From NCBI GenBank assembly GCA_024404675.1, contig JAKSPO010000006.1:1-64000 (forward strand): a DNA stretch of 64,000 nt, given 5' to 3'. Position numbers and translations under genes: made by a program. The notes beneath the pieces are model-generated. The model was given only the letters and a program-made list of their open reading frames with translations, had not been told where the DNA came from and made no database searches. This DNA comes from Lachnospiraceae bacterium (GTDB taxonomy: Bacteria > Bacillota > Clostridia > Lachnospirales > Lachnospiraceae). Positions 8,468 to 18,151 of this stretch are shown here, in pieces (position 1 is the first letter of the stretch; each line of letters starts with the position of its first letter).

Positions 8468-9733
8468 ATGAAGGTTGTGTGTGAGCTGTTAGAGAATTTT
8501 GAGGTTTCGCCGTCTCTTACGCTCCTCGCGGGAGACCGGGTTCCTTACTTTTTTGATATCGAAACGACCGACCTCTCGCCCGTTACCGGTTATTGCTATC
8601 TAATCGGCAGCCTTCTAAAAACGCCCGAGGGCTGGCTGTTTCGGCAGTGGTTTGCGGAAAATGCCGACGAGGAGCCTTCCGTCCTCACCGCCTTCGGCGA
8701 TACACTCCAAAGCGAACAGCTTCTGATTCACTATAACGGCGCCACCTTTGACATTCCCTTTCTTGCCGCAAGATACCGTTTTCATAAGCTCACCTCTCCG
8801 CTTCCTGAGCCGAAGGATTCGCTCGATCTCTTTCATAAGCTGTCCCGCTGCAAGAAGCTTTTCGAGCTTGAGAACCGTAAGCAGCCGACGATGGAGCAGC
8901 TCGCAGGCTTCAAAAGAACTGACCAATACGACGGCGGCCTTCTCATTCCGTTCTACGGTGAGTACGTTGCCAGGTACCGTTTCGATGCGCCGCGTGCCGA
9001 GGAGCTTTTAGGCTATCTTTTATTACATAACCACGATGATATTCTCGGGCTTGCCACACTGCCCGCACTTATCCCGTATACAAGGCTTTCGGACATAGCG
9101 CTTTCCGATATCCAAAGTACCGTCGTGGACGGCTCGGTGATTCTGTCCGCAAGGGTACCTTACTGCTTTCCTAAGTCACTTCGAAAGGTCTTTCCGATGC
9201 CTGCCGTTCCTGAAGAGTGTGTAAGATGTAAGTCTGAAGAAAAGGACGCCGCTTCCTCTGCAACCGTTCCCATGGATGCGACTTTTTCTGCGGACGCGAC
9301 TATCGCTTCCACCGAATCCCCAGAAGGTGCTGATTCTACTATTGTAGAACAATATGCCGGTAACTGCCCCGACACCTGCTTTTCCATGATTTCCTTAACG
9401 GACGACCGGGTGCGCATCACGCTTCCTTTGTACTATGCCGCACCGTATTTCTTCTTTCCGAATTATAAGGATTATTACTACCTGCCGTTAGAGGACAAGG
9501 CAATTCACAAGAGTCTTGCAACCTTCGTCGATAAGGCGCACCGTACGCCTGCGACGAAGCAGACCGCGCGCCAGAAGCATCCCGGGGTGTTCCTGCCACA
9601 GCTTTCGGAGCTGATCGCTCCGGCCTTCCGTTTTCAGCCGAATGACGAGCTTTGCTTCTTTGAGGCATCTGCGATTGAAAATAGCGTCCCCGAAGAGCTT
9701 CTGCTTGGCTGGCTAAGCCTGCTTACAAAATAA
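8468..9733 (+). CDS. YprB-like RNase H-fold (DEDD) exonuclease domain protein
   Basis: The 421-residue protein has a DEDD-type nuclease core in its first 200 residues: DIETTDLS near residue 31, HYNGATFDIPF near 90, and HNHDDILGL near 193, supplying the acidic metal-binding residues of the RNase_H_2 (YprB) family. The second half is less conserved, with a Ser/Thr/Ala-rich insertion around 250-300 that carries the 9334 palindrome, then a C-terminal region of unknown fold. A GGGAGG site precedes the ATG, with its own promoter and terminator. A DNA or RNA processing role is likely; the substrate is unknown. Confidence 0.85.
   Translation: MKVVCELLENFEVSPSLTLLAGDRVPYFFDIETTDLSPVTGYCYLIGSLLKTPEGWLFRQWFAENADEEPSVLTAFGDTLQSEQLLIHYNGATFDIPFLAARYRFHKLTSPLPEPKDSLDLFHKLSRCKKLFELENRKQPTMEQLAGFKRTDQYDGGLLIPFYGEYVARYRFDAPRAEELLGYLLLHNHDDILGLATLPALIPYTRLSDIALSDIQSTVVDGSVILSARVPYCFPKSLRKVFPMPAVPEECVRCKSEEKDAASSATVPMDATFSADATIASTESPEGADSTIVEQYAGNCPDTCFSMISLTDDRVRITLPLYYAAPYFFFPNYKDYYYLPLEDKAIHKSLATFVDKAHRTPATKQTARQKHPGVFLPQLSELIAPAFRFQPNDELCFFEASAIENSVPEELLLGWLSLLTK
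9334..9349. repeat. Dispersed palindrome TTCTAC-N4-GTAGAA, copy 2
   Basis: A perfect inverted repeat with spacer TATT, lying in the variable insertion of the yprB-like gene, where it encodes Ser-Thr-Ile-Val-Glu. Confidence 0.7.
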
Positions 9734-9768
9734 ACCGAGTGGTTCAGCCCTGAGCCACTCGGTCTTTT
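9734..9768 (+). terminator. Rho-independent terminator after the yprB-like gene
   Basis: Stem ACCGAGTGG/CCACTCGGT with inner TTCAG/CTGAG pairing, followed by CTTTTAT, immediately after the stop codon. Nearly the same stem recurs at 60713-60749 in the opposite orientation. Confidence 0.85.
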
Positions 9769-9844
9769 ATATCTCTTAATCTTCTGCACTTTTGGTACTG
9801 AATTCCAGAATTTCCATTTGCCGTACCAAGCTCGCTTCTGCACC

Positions 9845-10207
9845 CTACATAAGCACGCGAAGAAGCACCATATAAACAATTGTTCCCGCAGCAATGGAAA
9901 GAAGTGTATTGCGCTTCTTAAGATGAACCCCTACGACAACGAGAAGCGCTGCTACCGTTGCAAGAACTCCGCCAATGCCTGCTGTTTCCTTTGAAGAAAT
10001 CATCGCCTGTGTCGAGATAATATCGCCCTTCAGGCAATAGATGACAAGTACGCCCATGATTGCTGCCGGCAGGAAGCCGACAACACGCCTGAGCCTCGGC
10101 GGCATTTGCCGTCCGCCCGAGAATACGATGAACGGAATGGCACGAAGAAGGAAGGTCATAACCGCTGCCGTAAGTACAAGAATGAGTGAACCGATCGTAT
10201 CAGGCAT
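9845..10207 (-). CDS. azlD: AzlD-family branched-chain amino acid export subunit
   Basis: A 120-residue protein with four hydrophobic segments and the AzlD pattern (FLLRAIPFIVFSG, then RRVVGFLPAAIMGVLVIYCL). AzlD is the small partner of AzlC; together they export branched-chain amino acids across the cytoplasmic membrane. The start at 10207 was chosen over 10243 because AAAGGAGG lies just upstream and the resulting start overlaps the azlC stop by 8 nt, the usual coupled arrangement. Confidence 0.88.
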   Translation of the reverse strand: MPDTIGSLILVLTAAVMTFLLRAIPFIVFSGGRQMPPRLRRVVGFLPAAIMGVLVIYCLKGDIISTQAMISSKETAGIGGVLATVAALLVVVGVHLKKRNTLLSIAAGTIVYMVLLRVLM

Positions 10208-10904
10208 CGCTGTCCTCCTTTCCGCCCTCGGGGACGCCCGCATAAAGCGCCACGATGCCTACCGTAACGATAAGCGCAGGCAGAAGAAAATGCTCCGCCG
10301 AAAGAATCAGAAGCGATACCGTCGCAACCAGAAGGCCTACGATACCGACACGAAGATTCCTGGTCCGGTCGGAAAGAATCTGTTCGATCAGTATTACGAC
10401 AAAAAGCGCCGTCATCGAAAAATCAATTCCCGTAAAATCAATCGGCAGCGCTTCTCCGAGGATGCCGCCGAGCACCGAGCCCGCAATCCAGTACAGGTGA
10501 TCAAGCCCCGAAATCAGAAGCCAGCAATCGCGCCTTGTCTCCTCCGGGTCTTCGCTTCGGCAGCCGCACAGTACGGAATACGTTTCGTCCGTCAGCGAGA
10601 AGATCATGTACAGCCGCCCGCGCAGCTTCCGAAACGACTCGACAAAGGAGATGCCGTAGAACAGGTGCCTTCCGTTCACAAAAAGCGTGGTAACCGCCAT
10701 CGTAAGCGGTGACACGCCGGCAGTCATCATAGGAATCATCGCGAACTGCATCGAACCGGCATATACCAATACACTCATAAGAAGTGCCCACTGGTAGCCG
10801 TACCCGGCCTCGCTCAAAGAGATTCCGAAGGCAATTCCAAGAAACACATAGCCTGCCATCACGGGAACCGTCTTACGAAAAGCATATTGTACCCTGTCCT
10901 TCAT
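10200..10904 (-). CDS. azlC: AzlC-family branched-chain amino acid exporter
   Basis: The 234-residue membrane protein shows the AzlC pattern: GYVFLGIAFGISLSEAGYG near residue 17, YAGSMQFAMIPMM near 48, and the VNGRHLFYGIS motif near 75, with several further hydrophobic segments. It forms the large subunit of the AzlCD exporter. GGAAAGGAG precedes the ATG. The transported substrate is inferred from the family. Confidence 0.92.
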   Translation of the reverse strand: MKDRVQYAFRKTVPVMAGYVFLGIAFGISLSEAGYGYQWALLMSVLVYAGSMQFAMIPMMTAGVSPLTMAVTTLFVNGRHLFYGISFVESFRKLRGRLYMIFSLTDETYSVLCGCRSEDPEETRRDCWLLISGLDHLYWIAGSVLGGILGEALPIDFTGIDFSMTALFVVILIEQILSDRTRNLRVGIVGLLVATVSLLILSAEHFLLPALIVTVGIVALYAGVPEGGKEDSDA

Positions 10905-10930
10905 GCGCGCTCCTTTCCATAGCTTACATA

Positions 10931-10977
10931 ACTAAGGGGCCGCAGCTCTGCCAATCAGACAGCCTTGCGACCCCTGT
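10931..10977 (-). terminator. Probable terminator hairpin after nfnB
   Basis: On the minus strand a long imperfect hairpin with outer stem AGGGGTCGCA/TGCGGCCCCT follows the nfnB stop codon. The T run after it is weak, so efficiency is uncertain. Confidence 0.45.
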
Positions 10978-10996
10978 AAATTCCTATCAGTCCGAA

Positions 10997-12379
10997 CTAT
11001 TTGCTCAGGTACTCATCGATACCCTTTGCTGCAGCCTTGCCGGCACCCATTGCAAGGATTACGGTAGCTGCTCCGGTTACGGCATCACCACCGGCGAAAA
11101 CGCCTGCCTTGGAGGTCTTTCCGTCGCTCTCCTCAGCTACGATACATCTGTGCTTATTCACCTCAAGACCTGCGGTCGTAGAAGAAATCAACGGGTTCGG
11201 AGAGGTACCGAGTGCCATAATGACGGTGTCAAGTTCCATAACGAACTCGGAGCCCTCAATCTCAACCGGGCGACGACGACCGGAGTCATCGGGCTCGCCA
11301 AGCTGCATTCTGATACACTTCATGCCGTTAACCCAGCCCTTCTCATCTGCCAGGATCTCGATCGGATTGGTAAGGAGGTCGAAGATGATGCCCTCCTCCT
11401 TAGCGTGATGAACCTCCTCAACTCGTGCCGGAAGCTCCTCCTCACTACGTCTGTATACGATATGTACCTCTGCGCCAAGTCTCAGCGCGGTTCTTGCAGC
11501 ATCCATTGCTACGTTACCGCCGCCGACAACTGCAACCTTCTTACCACGCATGATCGGTGTCGTGGAATTCTCGTCGAAGGCCTTCATCAGGTTGCTTCTT
11601 GTAAGGTACTCATTAGCGGAAAATACGCCGTTGTTGTTCTCTCCGGGAATACCCATGAACTTAGGAAGTCCGGCGCCGGAACCGATAAATACAGCCTCGA
11701 AGCCTTCCTCCTCCATCAGCTCATCGATGGTAACGGACTTACCGATGATAACGTTGGTCTCGATCTTAACACCGAGTGCCTTTACGTTCTCGATCTCCTT
11801 AGCAACAACTGCCTTCTTCGGAAGACGGAACTCCGGAATACCGTATACCAGTACACCGCCTGCCTCATGGAGTGCCTCGAAAATCGTTACATCGTAACCC
11901 ATTCTTGCAAGATCGCCTGCGCAGGTAAGTCCTGCAGGGCCGGAACCGATGACAGCAACCTTCTTGCCGTTCTTCGCGGTGTTGCACTGCGGCTTGATAC
12001 CGTTCTCTCTTGCCCAGTCGGCAACGAAACGCTCGAGCTTACCGATGGATACCGGATCACCCTTGATACCGCGAAGGCATTTGCCTTCACACTGTGTCTC
12101 CTGCGGACATACACGACCGCAGACAGCCGGAAGTGCACTGGACTCGCTGATTACCTGATATGCGCCCGCGATGTCGCCGGTCTTAACCTTGCTGATAAAG
12201 CCGGGGATATCGATTGCAACGGGACAGCCCTTCACGCACTGTGCATTCTTACAGTTGATACATCTCTGGGACTCGGCAACAGCCTCCTCCATATTGTAAC
12301 CGAGGCATACTTCCTCGAAATTCTTCGCTCTTACCTGTGCTTCCTGCTCTCTTACAGGAACCTTCGTCAAAACGTCCAT
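10997..12379 (-). CDS. nfnB: NfnB-like subunit of NADH-dependent ferredoxin:NADP+ oxidoreductase (GltA/GltD-like)
   Basis: The 460-residue flavoprotein has an N-terminal [4Fe-4S] cysteine motif near residues 40-54 (CINCKNAQCVKGCP), a FAD-binding GSGPAGL near 146, and a second nucleotide-binding GGGNVAMD near 286. It resembles the small subunit of glutamate synthase, but the adjacent ferredoxin-NADP reductase-like subunit identifies the pair as NfnAB. This electron-bifurcating transhydrogenase couples NADH and reduced ferredoxin oxidation to NADP+ reduction in the cytoplasm of anaerobes. It starts 23 nt after nfnA. The Nfn role rests on the pairing; a sole glutamate-synthase beta role is less likely because no large subunit is present. 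Confidence 0.88.
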   Translation of the reverse strand: MDVLTKVPVREQEAQVRAKNFEEVCLGYNMEEAVAESQRCINCKNAQCVKGCPVAIDIPGFISKVKTGDIAGAYQVISESSALPAVCGRVCPQETQCEGKCLRGIKGDPVSIGKLERFVADWARENGIKPQCNTAKNGKKVAVIGSGPAGLTCAGDLARMGYDVTIFEALHEAGGVLVYGIPEFRLPKKAVVAKEIENVKALGVKIETNVIIGKSVTIDELMEEEGFEAVFIGSGAGLPKFMGIPGENNNGVFSANEYLTRSNLMKAFDENSTTPIMRGKKVAVVGGGNVAMDAARTALRLGAEVHIVYRRSEEELPARVEEVHHAKEEGIIFDLLTNPIEILADEKGWVNGMKCIRMQLGEPDDSGRRRPVEIEGSEFVMELDTVIMALGTSPNPLISSTTAGLEVNKHRCIVAEESDGKTSKAGVFAGGDAVTGAATVILAMGAGKAAAKGIDEYLSK

Positions 12380-12401
12380 CTTCTTATCTCCTTTATCTCG
12401 A

Positions 12402-13280
12402 TTAATGGCATACGCCGCAATTTCCGTGGTGGGTATCGCCCTCTTCTAACTGAAGCAGTGCACGGCCCTCTGCGGTCTTGTATATGGTCTGACGTCTCAT
12501 TGCCTCATCAAAGTTTACCTGATGGCCGTCGAACTCAGGACCGTCAACACAGGCAAATCTGATCTTGCCGCCTACGGTTACACGACAAGCGCCGCACATA
12601 CCGGTACCATCAACCATAATAGGATTCAGGCTTACAACGGTCGGAATCTCAAGCTTCTTCGTTGTAAGACATACAAACTTCATCATAATCATCGGACCGA
12701 TTGCAACGCAGACATCATACTGCTTGCCCTCGCCCACAAGGTCCTCAATTGCCTTGGTAACCATACCGCTGCGGCCATAGGAACCGTCATCGGTCGTAAC
12801 ATAAAGATTGCCGGCAACTGCCTCCATCTCCTTCTCCAGAATCAGAAGGCTCTGGGTCTTAGAACCGACGATAACATCGGCTGCAATGCCCTGCTCGTGG
12901 AGCCATTTAACCTGCGGATATACAGGTGCTGCGCCTACGCCGCCTGCTACGAAAAGGATGCGCTTCTTCTTAAGTGTCTCGATATCCTCCTTGCAGAACT
13001 CGGAAGGGCAACCAAGCGGTCCAACGAAATCGTGGAAGGAATCTCCCTCTTCAAGCTTAGCCATCATCTTGGTGCCTGCACCGATGGTCTGGAATACGAT
13101 CGTGATTGTCCCCTGCTCTCTGTTATAATCACAAATAGTCAACGGAATTCTCTCTCCGTTCTCGTCCATACGAACGATAACAAATTGTCCCGGCAGGCAG
13201 GATTTTGCAACTCTCTTCGCTTCCACTTCCATCAAATAGATGTTCGTCGTAAGCTCTTGCTTCTTGACAATCTTATACAT
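12402..13280 (-). CDS. nfnA: NfnA-like FAD/NAD-binding subunit of ferredoxin:NADP+ oxidoreductase
   Basis: The 292-residue protein has the ferredoxin-NADP reductase fold of dihydroorotate dehydrogenase electron-transfer subunits: RIPLTICDY for FAD near residue 45, GVGAAPVYPQ for NAD(P) near 115, and a C-terminal [2Fe-2S] cysteine set (GMCGACRVTVGG and the following FACVDGPEFDGH) near 225-245. A second short Cys motif (GNCGVCH) ends the protein. It precedes nfnB directly. An intrinsic-terminator-like hairpin lies about 50 nt upstream of the start. Confidence 0.88.
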   Translation of the reverse strand: MYKIVKKQELTTNIYLMEVEAKRVAKSCLPGQFVIVRMDENGERIPLTICDYNREQGTITIVFQTIGAGTKMMAKLEEGDSFHDFVGPLGCPSEFCKEDIETLKKKRILFVAGGVGAAPVYPQVKWLHEQGIAADVIVGSKTQSLLILEKEMEAVAGNLYVTTDDGSYGRSGMVTKAIEDLVGEGKQYDVCVAIGPMIMMKFVCLTTKKLEIPTVVSLNPIMVDGTGMCGACRVTVGGKIRFACVDGPEFDGHQVNFDEAMRRQTIYKTAEGRALLQLEEGDTHHGNCGVCH

Positions 13281-13326
13281 ATTTCACCTCTCCATCCCTA
13301 AAGCGGGATTCTCCTAATATTTCATA

Positions 13327-13362
13327 AAAAAGGGAGTTCCGTACTCCAAAACTTCCCTATAT
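13327..13362 (-). terminator. Terminator-like hairpin upstream of nfnA
   Basis: On the minus strand GGGAAGTT pairs with AACTCCC around a short loop and is followed by six T residues. It lies about 150 nt after the SDR stop codon and about 50 nt before the nfnA start, so it either ends SDR transcription or acts as an attenuator in an nfnA leader. Confidence 0.65.
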
Positions 13363-13509
13363 ATTTTTACCACGATTTTTCTCATCCGACAAGACCGCAG
13401 GCACCACATTTTCACTAAAATACATCATCTTTATAAGATAATCTCGGAAAATGCCCCCTTCACGCGGCGAAAACCCGGTCTTCTTCCGGTAAATGCCGTC
13501 AAATCCCTA

Positions 13510-14295
13510 TCAGCCGTACAGCTTCCAAAGGATGAAGCTCTTAACGCGGGACGGAAGAAGCATACAAAGAACGCTCAGAAATTTATACGAAAAGCCGATT
13601 GAATATAACGGCTTAACCCGCTTTTTTAACGCAAGCTTTGCGATGTAGCTTCCGGCGAAATCGGCATCCATTCCGTTCTGCTCGTCGTGCTCCATCTTTC
13701 TTACACTTCTTGCGATTCTTCCAGCGTACTCCGCATCGCCTGCGGGCGATTTCTCGCGGGCCGCCGTAAAGCCTGTTTTTATATCACCGGGCATAATCGC
13801 TGTCACGGTAATGCCAAACGGTCTGACCTCGTTCGCCAGTGCCCCGGTGTAGGTATTGATGGCGGATTTACTTGCGGAGTAATACGCCTGGAAGGGAATC
13901 GGTGCCAATGCAGCAACCGAGCTGATATTGCAGATTCTTCCATTTCCCTGTTTACGCATGTAGGGAAGCACCGCCTTCGTCACATTGACCGTTCCGAAGA
14001 AATTCACGTCAAACTGCTTCTTCGCAGCAGCAAGCTCCGTAAATTCCACCGCGCCGGAGATGCCGAAGCCCGCACAGTTCACCAAAATATCGATGCGTCC
14101 TGCCGCTTCGTATATGCCCCGAATCACCTCGCTGACTGCCTCTTCATCGGTAACATCTACGCTTCGATGCTCTGCACCGGGATAGGCAAATTCCTTCCTG
14201 CTAAGCACATAGACACTGCACCCCTTATGAATTAGTGCCTTGACCGTTCCAAGTCCGATTCCCGAGCTTCCGCCCGTTACAATTGCAACCTTCAT
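13510..14295 (-). CDS. Short-chain dehydrogenase/reductase (SDR) family oxidoreductase
   Basis: A 261-residue classical SDR with cofactor motif TGGSSGIGLGT near residue 7, NCAGFG near 73, the active-site Ser in NISSVAAL near 125 and YSASK near 140. The reading frame could start at 14343, but the ATG at 14295 has GGGAGGGACGGAG just upstream and gives the canonical VAIVTGG start. It reduces or oxidises an alcohol/ketone with NAD(P)H; the substrate cannot be predicted. The C-terminal hydrophobic stretch (FLSVLCMLLPSRV) suggests membrane association, as in lipid-acting SDRs. Confidence 0.88.
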   Translation of the reverse strand: MKVAIVTGGSSGIGLGTVKALIHKGCSVYVLSRKEFAYPGAEHRSVDVTDEEAVSEVIRGIYEAAGRIDILVNCAGFGISGAVEFTELAAAKKQFDVNFFGTVNVTKAVLPYMRKQGNGRICNISSVAALAPIPFQAYYSASKSAINTYTGALANEVRPFGITVTAIMPGDIKTGFTAAREKSPAGDAEYAGRIARSVRKMEHDEQNGMDADFAGSYIAKLALKKRVKPLYSIGFSYKFLSVLCMLLPSRVKSFILWKLYG

Positions 14296-14331
14296 CTCCG
14301 TCCCTCCCGAACCAGGGTGTTTATCCCAAAC

Positions 14332-14340
14332 AGTATAACA
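14332..14340 (-). promoter_or_regulatory. Extended -10 promoter element of the SDR gene
   Basis: The minus strand carries TGTTATACT about 37 nt upstream of the SDR start codon. No good -35 was seen, so this would be an extended -10 promoter. Confidence 0.45.
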
Positions 14341-14391
14341 CATCTTCCGCAGTCAGTATATTACTTTTTCACGGCTGTTATTCTGCGACGC

Positions 14392-14420
14392 AAAAAAGCG
14401 GCTGTGACAATCACAGCCGC
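14392..14420 (-). terminator. Rho-independent terminator after the zinc-ribbon membrane protein
   Basis: A perfect minus-strand stem GCGGCTGTGA/TCACAGCCGC is followed by TTTTTTG, just after the stop codon of the 14445-14873 gene. Confidence 0.9.
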
Positions 14421-14444
14421 CCTTATCTGATTACCTACAAGCTC

Positions 14445-14873
14445 TTACATAACGAAGTGTGTGCGCTCAACCATCCAGCGAATCATCTTCGGTACTGCCC
14501 AGATTGCGTAGATACCGCCGGTGATAACGGTCAGAAGAAGCCATACGATCCACTTACCGAACAGCTCTCCGCCCTCGCCGTCAAATACAAGCCGCTTGCC
14601 GTCGATTACGGCATTTTCAACAACGAACTTCCAGATGTTGACAATTGCCCACGGTGCTGCAATACCAAGCGTAATTGCCGCAAGAAGGCCGGAAATCAAA
14701 ACTGTAATGAATGTTTCGAGAACGCCTCCGTTCCATTCTGACTCACCTCTTGTGACGGACTGAAAATCAGGCTGATAATTCACACCATTTCCCAAAGTGC
14801 TGCTCCCACAATTGGGGCAGAGAATTGCATTTTCACCGATTACAGAACCACAACTCTGACAAACCTTACCCAT
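14445..14873 (-). CDS. Zinc-ribbon DUF898-like membrane protein
   Basis: A 142-residue protein whose first 25 residues form a zinc ribbon (CQSCG, then CPNCG 13 residues later), followed by a linker and two or three hydrophobic segments in a region resembling DUF898/YjgN (LAAITLGIAAPWAIVNIWKF, and TGGIYAIWAVPKM). The ATG at 14873 starts MGKVCQSCG and has GAGAGG upstream; longer starts add only unlikely sequence. The function is unknown. A perfect palindrome overlies the upstream promoter region at 14981-14999, suggesting repression by a DNA-binding protein. Confidence 0.75.
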   Translation of the reverse strand: MGKVCQSCGSVIGENAILCPNCGSSTLGNGVNYQPDFQSVTRGESEWNGGVLETFITVLISGLLAAITLGIAAPWAIVNIWKFVVENAVIDGKRLVFDGEGGELFGKWIVWLLLTVITGGIYAIWAVPKMIRWMVERTHFVM

Positions 14874-14971
14874 AATAATATACCTCTCTTCCCTGTATTG
14901 CCCGACATACGCCAAGCGCTCTCCCGCCAAGACATCACATCCGTCTGCAATGTCTTAGTGATTATGTAAAT

Positions 14972-14999
14972 ATTATATACTACATTTTTTCAAAATGTA
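14972..14999 (-). promoter_or_regulatory. Promoter -10 with an operator-like palindrome
   Basis: TATAAT on the minus strand (14977-14972) is adjoined upstream by a perfect inverted repeat TACATTTT-TTC-AAAATGTA (14981-14999) placed where the -35/-10 spacer should be. This is consistent with a repressor site controlling the zinc-ribbon membrane protein; the regulator is not identifiable. The rest of 14874-15077 is AT-rich and holds no gene that I can see. Confidence 0.5.
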
Positions 15000-15077
15000 A
15001 ATACCATTTCCCAAACTTTTTATATTTTTTCCACCGTTAAGTTTCAAAGCCATCTTACCACCGAAAACCCAAAGGCA

Positions 15078-15114
15078 TAAAAAAGGAACCCGAGGAGCAT
15101 GGTCCCCGGGTTCC
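15078..15114 (-). terminator. Rho-independent terminator after htrA
   Basis: A minus-strand stem GGAACCCG/CGGGTTCC is followed by TTTTTTATG, 30 nt after the htrA stop codon. Confidence 0.9.
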
Positions 15115-15143
15115 GGATAAGGAGAAGTAAAAAAGTCTTTTTA

Positions 15144-16610
<1,467 letters not shown>

Positions 16611-16729
16611 TCCAAACATCTCCTCAAAAGATACTCAAACAATTCGATACGAACTCTCTCCGCTAAGCCGGATATCCGTTTCGCATCCTACACACTCACA
16701 ATAACGCGGAAATATGTTCATTTTGTGAT

Positions 16730-16757
16730 GAAAAAAAGATGCATTTTTGAAATGCAC
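16730..16757 (-). terminator. Rho-independent terminator after the Card1-like gene
   Basis: A minus-strand stem TGCATTT/AAATGCA followed by TC and seven T residues, seven nucleotides after the stop codon. Confidence 0.85.
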
Positions 16758-16763
16758 GCTTTT

Positions 16764-17936
16764 CTATCCCGCAAGCTCGGAGAAAACCCGCACAAACGTC
16801 TCCTTCAGCTCGCGAAGCGTCTGTCCCGCTACCTGCTCGATCAGCACAACGCCCATCTCCGAGGCACGCTCCGCCACAGCGGGAAATGATTCCGCCGTAG
16901 AGATTAACACCGGAATCGCGTAGCGCCCGCCGTAATGTCTTGCCATGACCATAATCTCATAGATAAATTCCTTGGTCGCTCTTGTATTCTTACAGCTGAC
17001 AAAGACCGGTCGCTGTCCGAACATCATCGTGACATCGATTTCATTTCTCGTTTCGTTCCGGTCACCGGTTATCACGCCGTCCGCATCAACGGAAACACTG
17101 CTTCTGCAGTCTCGAAACAGTCCGCACTCGGCTGCCGCGAGGCAGGCAAACATTTCAAGAACCGTACCGCTCTTCTCATATAAAAGCTCCGTGCGCACGC
17201 TATCGGTATATGCATACTGCAGTATATAACGGTTCACACCAGACTTATCTAACTGATAGTCAAGCACAATCTGGTTCTTCACAAGCTTATCCACAATGCG
17301 CTTACAGCTGATTCGGTCCTGCTCACCGGAGAAGGTCTTTCCGTGCGTGAACGGTTCGTCGGGCTCGTCGAGCGCCGTAAGAGAAGCAAATCGGTTCCAG
17401 TCCGCCGAGATATCCTTCACCGCAGTCCAAAGCCGCAGAATCTCGGTTCGGAAATTGCCGTCAGTGTAGTCAATCGGCACCCCGTCGCAGACATTGACCG
17501 TCTGGCAGCCCTGCAGCTCGATGATTTCGTCCATACTAAGAAGGTACCTCGGCTCCGAAGGATTCCCCGTGGCAAATGCATAGTTGCAGAAGCTGACGCG
17601 CTCCCGCTCCTCTGATAAAAGCATGCCACCCGCCACTAAAAAGAGCTCCGCGCCGCCGGTCGTTTCCACCGTAAAATGGTCCTCTGCCCGGTACTCGGAC
17701 ATCACCCGGTGAAAGCTCCAAAGCACCGCATCCGCAGTATTTTCCGGAATACGAAAGAAGCGCATCCCCATTCCGAGCCGTTCCGTGACAAAGCGCTCGA
17801 GTGCCTCATCCCTTGTCGGATTCTCCGGCTCGCTCGGCAGAAAGAAATACACGACCTCATCAAATTCCCCGTATAAAAAGGCCGCAATATTATCGAGTGC
17901 TTCCGTCGCTATATATTCAAATAAAATGTTCGCCAT
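16764..17936 (-). CDS. Orphan Card1/Can2-like (DUF1887) CARF-nuclease protein
   Basis: The 390-residue protein fits the DUF1887 family that includes Card1, a type III CRISPR ancillary nuclease activated by cyclic tetra-adenylate. The N-terminal half looks like a CARF Rossmann domain with TTGGAELFLVAGG near residue 89, matching the TGGT-type ligand loop. The C-terminal half has a PD-(D/E)XK-like core: GTVLEMFA near 268, NEIDVTMM near 297, and VSCKN near 311, where Ser replaces the usual acidic residue of (D/E)XK. The ATG at 17936 gives the family N-terminus. No CRISPR array, cas gene or cyclic-oligonucleotide synthase is in the window. It could be a cellular regulator or an orphan defence effector. 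The family call is good, the activity unproven. Confidence 0.8.
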   Translation of the reverse strand: MANILFEYIATEALDNIAAFLYGEFDEVVYFFLPSEPENPTRDEALERFVTERLGMGMRFFRIPENTADAVLWSFHRVMSEYRAEDHFTVETTGGAELFLVAGGMLLSEERERVSFCNYAFATGNPSEPRYLLSMDEIIELQGCQTVNVCDGVPIDYTDGNFRTEILRLWTAVKDISADWNRFASLTALDEPDEPFTHGKTFSGEQDRISCKRIVDKLVKNQIVLDYQLDKSGVNRYILQYAYTDSVRTELLYEKSGTVLEMFACLAAAECGLFRDCRSSVSVDADGVITGDRNETRNEIDVTMMFGQRPVFVSCKNTRATKEFIYEIMVMARHYGGRYAIPVLISTAESFPAVAERASEMGVVLIEQVAGQTLRELKETFVRVFSELAG

Positions 17937-18072
17937 TGTTTTTCTCCGTCTTGCGCACTGTTTCCTACCAAGCGCATCATTCGATATATTATAACACAGC
18001 TCTCCCCTTCGGAAAAGCACAAACTGCGTAAATGCACCCGAAACAATACATTTTAGGACATTTTTTAATACA

Positions 18073-18086
18073 ACAATGGACATTGT
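18073..18086. promoter_or_regulatory. Operator-like palindrome upstream of the ABC exporter pair
   Basis: ACAATG-GA-CATTGT is a perfect inverted repeat 66 nt upstream of the first ABC gene, in the divergent region with the Card1-like gene. MarR-family repressors often control such exporter pairs, but no regulator gene is adjacent here. Confidence 0.4.
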
Positions 18087-18151
18087 GCAGATTGCATTTC
18101 TTTGATACCTTATAGAAAGGAATAATGACATAAACTCAAACGGAGGACCCT

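Noticed and set aside
16764-18151. CRISPR array or cas genes beside the Card1-like gene
   Set aside because: No regularly spaced repeats and no cas-like motifs were seen on either side.
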